This document shows, piece by piece, positions 5,165 through 6,367 of a stretch of DNA of 6,367 nucleotides; position 1 is the first letter of the stretch, and every line of letters starts with the position of its first letter. The stretch comes from an uncultured Eubacteriales bacterium (GTDB lineage: Bacteria > Bacillota_A > Clostridia > Peptostreptococcales > Anaerovoracaceae). The position numbers and the translations under genes were made by a program. Where the stretch lies: assembly GCA_902790885.1 (NCBI GenBank), contig CADATR010000112.1:1-6367 (forward strand), read 5' to 3'. The notes beneath the pieces were generated by a model that ran no database searches, had not been told where the DNA came from, and saw only the letters and a list, made by a program, of their open reading frames with translations.

Positions 5165-6367
5165 ATGGCATACGATGGATTTGCAATCGATAAGTATCTG
5201 GACGCGGACGCGGTGAACGCTCAGCTCGACAAGCTCAAGAGCGGGCCTGTATATGGAGTCCTTCCGGATGCTCTTGAACAGTATGAAAATGAGTATTTCG
5301 AAAAGAAATGCCCGCGCTCAAAAGCTGAGATAAGCGAAGCCAGGCAGATAATACCGGGCGGAGTACAGCACAATCTGGCATTCAACTATCCGTTCCCTAT
5401 AGTGATCACAAAGGCTGACGGAGCAAAACTCTATGATATCGACGGCAACGAGTATTACGATCTGCTCCAGGCGGGCGGCCCTACGGTTCTTGGGAGCAAT
5501 CCTGAGGTGATCCGCGAGAAGGTGATCGATCTTCTCAATACATGCGGACCGTCGACCGGACTCTTCCATGAGTTTGAATACAAGCTGGCAAAGAAGATAT
5601 CGGACTGCGTTCCTTCGGTCGAGATGTTCCGCATGCTCGGATCGGGCACTGAGGCAGACATGGTTGCTTCGAGGATCGCAAGGCTCAAGACGGGCAACAA
5701 GAACATCCTCAAGATGGGCGGAGCGTACCACGGCTGGTCTGACATGCTGGCTTACGGCATAAGGATACCGGGCACAAAGGGCCTGCAGTCGAGAGGCATA
5801 CCGGGCTACGCTTTCAGCCATACGGATGAGTTCTTTCCGGGCGATCTTGACGATCTCGAAAAGAAGCTCAGAAAGAACAGACTCACAGGCGGCACGGCCG
5901 CGGTCTTTGTTGAGCCTGTCGGCCCTGAAAGCGGCACCTGGCCTGTAACAAAGGATTTCATACTGGGAACGGTCGAGCTCGCTCACAAGTATGGCGCACT
6001 TGTGGTCTTCGATGAAGTCGTTACGGGCTTCCGCGTTACGGGCTTCCGTGTCGGGCTCTCAGGAGCACAGGGCTACTTCGGAGTAGATCCTGACCTCACT
6101 GTATTCGGAAAGGTGATAGCGGGCGGATACCCGGGAGCCGGCGGCATCGGCGGTCACAGAGACTGCATGCAGCACCTCGGAGCAGGACTCGACTCAAGCG
6201 GCAAGAAGATCAAAAAGGCCCTCTGCGGCGGAACGATGGCCGCGACGCCTATAAGCTGCTGCGCAGGCTACTATACACTTGAAGAGATCGAAAAGACCAA
6301 TGCCTGCGAGAAGGCCGGACGCATGGGAGACCGCCTTACAGAAGGCATCAGGGCTTCGGCCGAGAAA
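5165..6367 (+). CDS. Class III PLP-dependent aminotransferase, glutamate-1-semialdehyde aminomutase-like (3' end outside window)
   Basis: The frame is open for 401 codons to the right edge. ATG 5165 has AGGAGG (5151-5156) eight bases upstream. After an N-terminal extension of about 48 residues, the HemL-like core begins near SEARQIIPGGV. Fold-type I landmarks follow: GSGTEA (159-164, phosphate binding), AYHGW (187-191, cofactor stacking), EPVGPESG (250-257), FDEVVTGFR (282-290, with Asp283 contacting the pyridine nitrogen) and FGKVIAGGYPG (314-324, with Lys316 as the Schiff-base lysine). The catalytic set is complete. It is probably not a haem-pathway HemL: the extension, EPVGPESG in place of EPVAGNMG, YHGW in place of YHGH, and the transporter/regulator neighbours all differ. 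A five-residue segment (VTGFR) is duplicated at 286-295. It should transfer or move an amino group on an unknown substrate, perhaps the one imported by the neighbouring symporter. Confidence 0.92.
   Translation, partial: MAYDGFAIDKYLDADAVNAQLDKLKSGPVYGVLPDALEQYENEYFEKKCPRSKAEISEARQIIPGGVQHNLAFNYPFPIVITKADGAKLYDIDGNEYYDLLQAGGPTVLGSNPEVIREKVIDLLNTCGPSTGLFHEFEYKLAKKISDCVPSVEMFRMLGSGTEADMVASRIARLKTGNKNILKMGGAYHGWSDMLAYGIRIPGTKGLQSRGIPGYAFSHTDEFFPGDLDDLEKKLRKNRLTGGTAAVFVEPVGPESGTWPVTKDFILGTVELAHKYGALVVFDEVVTGFRVTGFRVGLSGAQGYFGVDPDLTVFGKVIAGGYPGAGGIGGHRDCMQHLGAGLDSSGKKIKKALCGGTMAATPISCCAGYYTLEEIEKTNACEKAGRMGDRLTEGIRASAEK
6020..6049 (+). repeat. 15-base tandem duplication inside the aminotransferase gene
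   Basis: GTTACGGGCTTCCGC (6020-6034) is followed directly by GTTACGGGCTTCCGT (6035-6049). They differ only at the last base, which is synonymous. The frame is kept and the protein reads VTGFRVTGFR (286-295), inserting five residues just after the PLP-binding Asp283. Confidence 0.95.

Noticed and set aside
4495..5166. Long reverse-strand open frame of 223 codons opposite the TetR gene
   Set aside because: It is fully antisense to a clear TetR coding region, its translation resembles no family, and nothing supports a promoter or ribosome site.
5318..5986. Reverse-strand open frame of 222 codons opposite the aminotransferase gene
   Set aside because: It is antisense to a gene with intact PLP-enzyme motifs; such frames arise from codon bias and the product looks random, rich in Arg and Cys.
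5165..6367. Naming the aminotransferase hemL (haem biosynthesis)
   Set aside because: There are no other tetrapyrrole genes nearby, it has an N-terminal extension, and EPVGPESG and YHGW differ from the HemL versions. Only the fold and cofactor site are shared.

Overview
The window holds one incomplete gene at each edge and four complete genes, all on the + strand, with short intergenic gaps and no RNA genes, insertion sequences or CRISPR arrays. Composition is near 50% G+C with frequent ATA (Ile) and AGA/AGG (Arg) codons. Purine-rich Shine-Dalgarno sites, sigma-A-type promoters and hairpin/T-tract terminators are all present. This fits an anaerobic Firmicute, probably of the Clostridia. The lineage is an inference from style and protein families; no marker gene is present.

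Layout. (1) Bases 2-112 are the C-terminal tail of an unrecognised gene, closed by a strong intrinsic terminator (136-187). (2) A MATE-family multidrug/cation antiporter (280-1653) and a YqhD/BdhA-type iron-dependent alcohol dehydrogenase (1693-2910) are 39 bases apart. They look like a two-gene unit with a possible promoter at 199-227 and a clear terminator at 2936-2967. (3) A near-consensus promoter (2999-3027), embedded in an imperfect inverted repeat, drives a second unit. This unit comprises a GPH/MelB-like MFS symporter (3084-4478), a TetR-type repressor (4558-5133) and a class III PLP-dependent aminotransferase related in fold to glutamate-1-semialdehyde aminomutase (5165 to the window end, incomplete).

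How the genes may work together. The first unit pairs an efflux pump with an aldehyde/alcohol oxidoreductase, which would suit export and detoxification or fermentation balance, but no substrate can be read from sequence. The second unit looks like a small regulated uptake-and-metabolism module: an importer, a co-transcribed repressor and a PLP enzyme. The repressor may bind the dyad at its own promoter and respond to the imported compound or its product. The symporter keeps the MelB cation-site aspartate pair but has lost two sugar-contacting aspartates. With an aminotransferase as its neighbour, the cargo may be an amino compound rather than a galactoside.

The most notable local features are that promoter dyad, the altered substrate site of the transporter, and a 15-base tandem duplication within the aminotransferase active-site segment (VTGFR repeated right after the PLP-binding aspartate). 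No clearly new system can be claimed from these 6.4 kb; the MFS-TetR-aminotransferase module is the best candidate for something undescribed.
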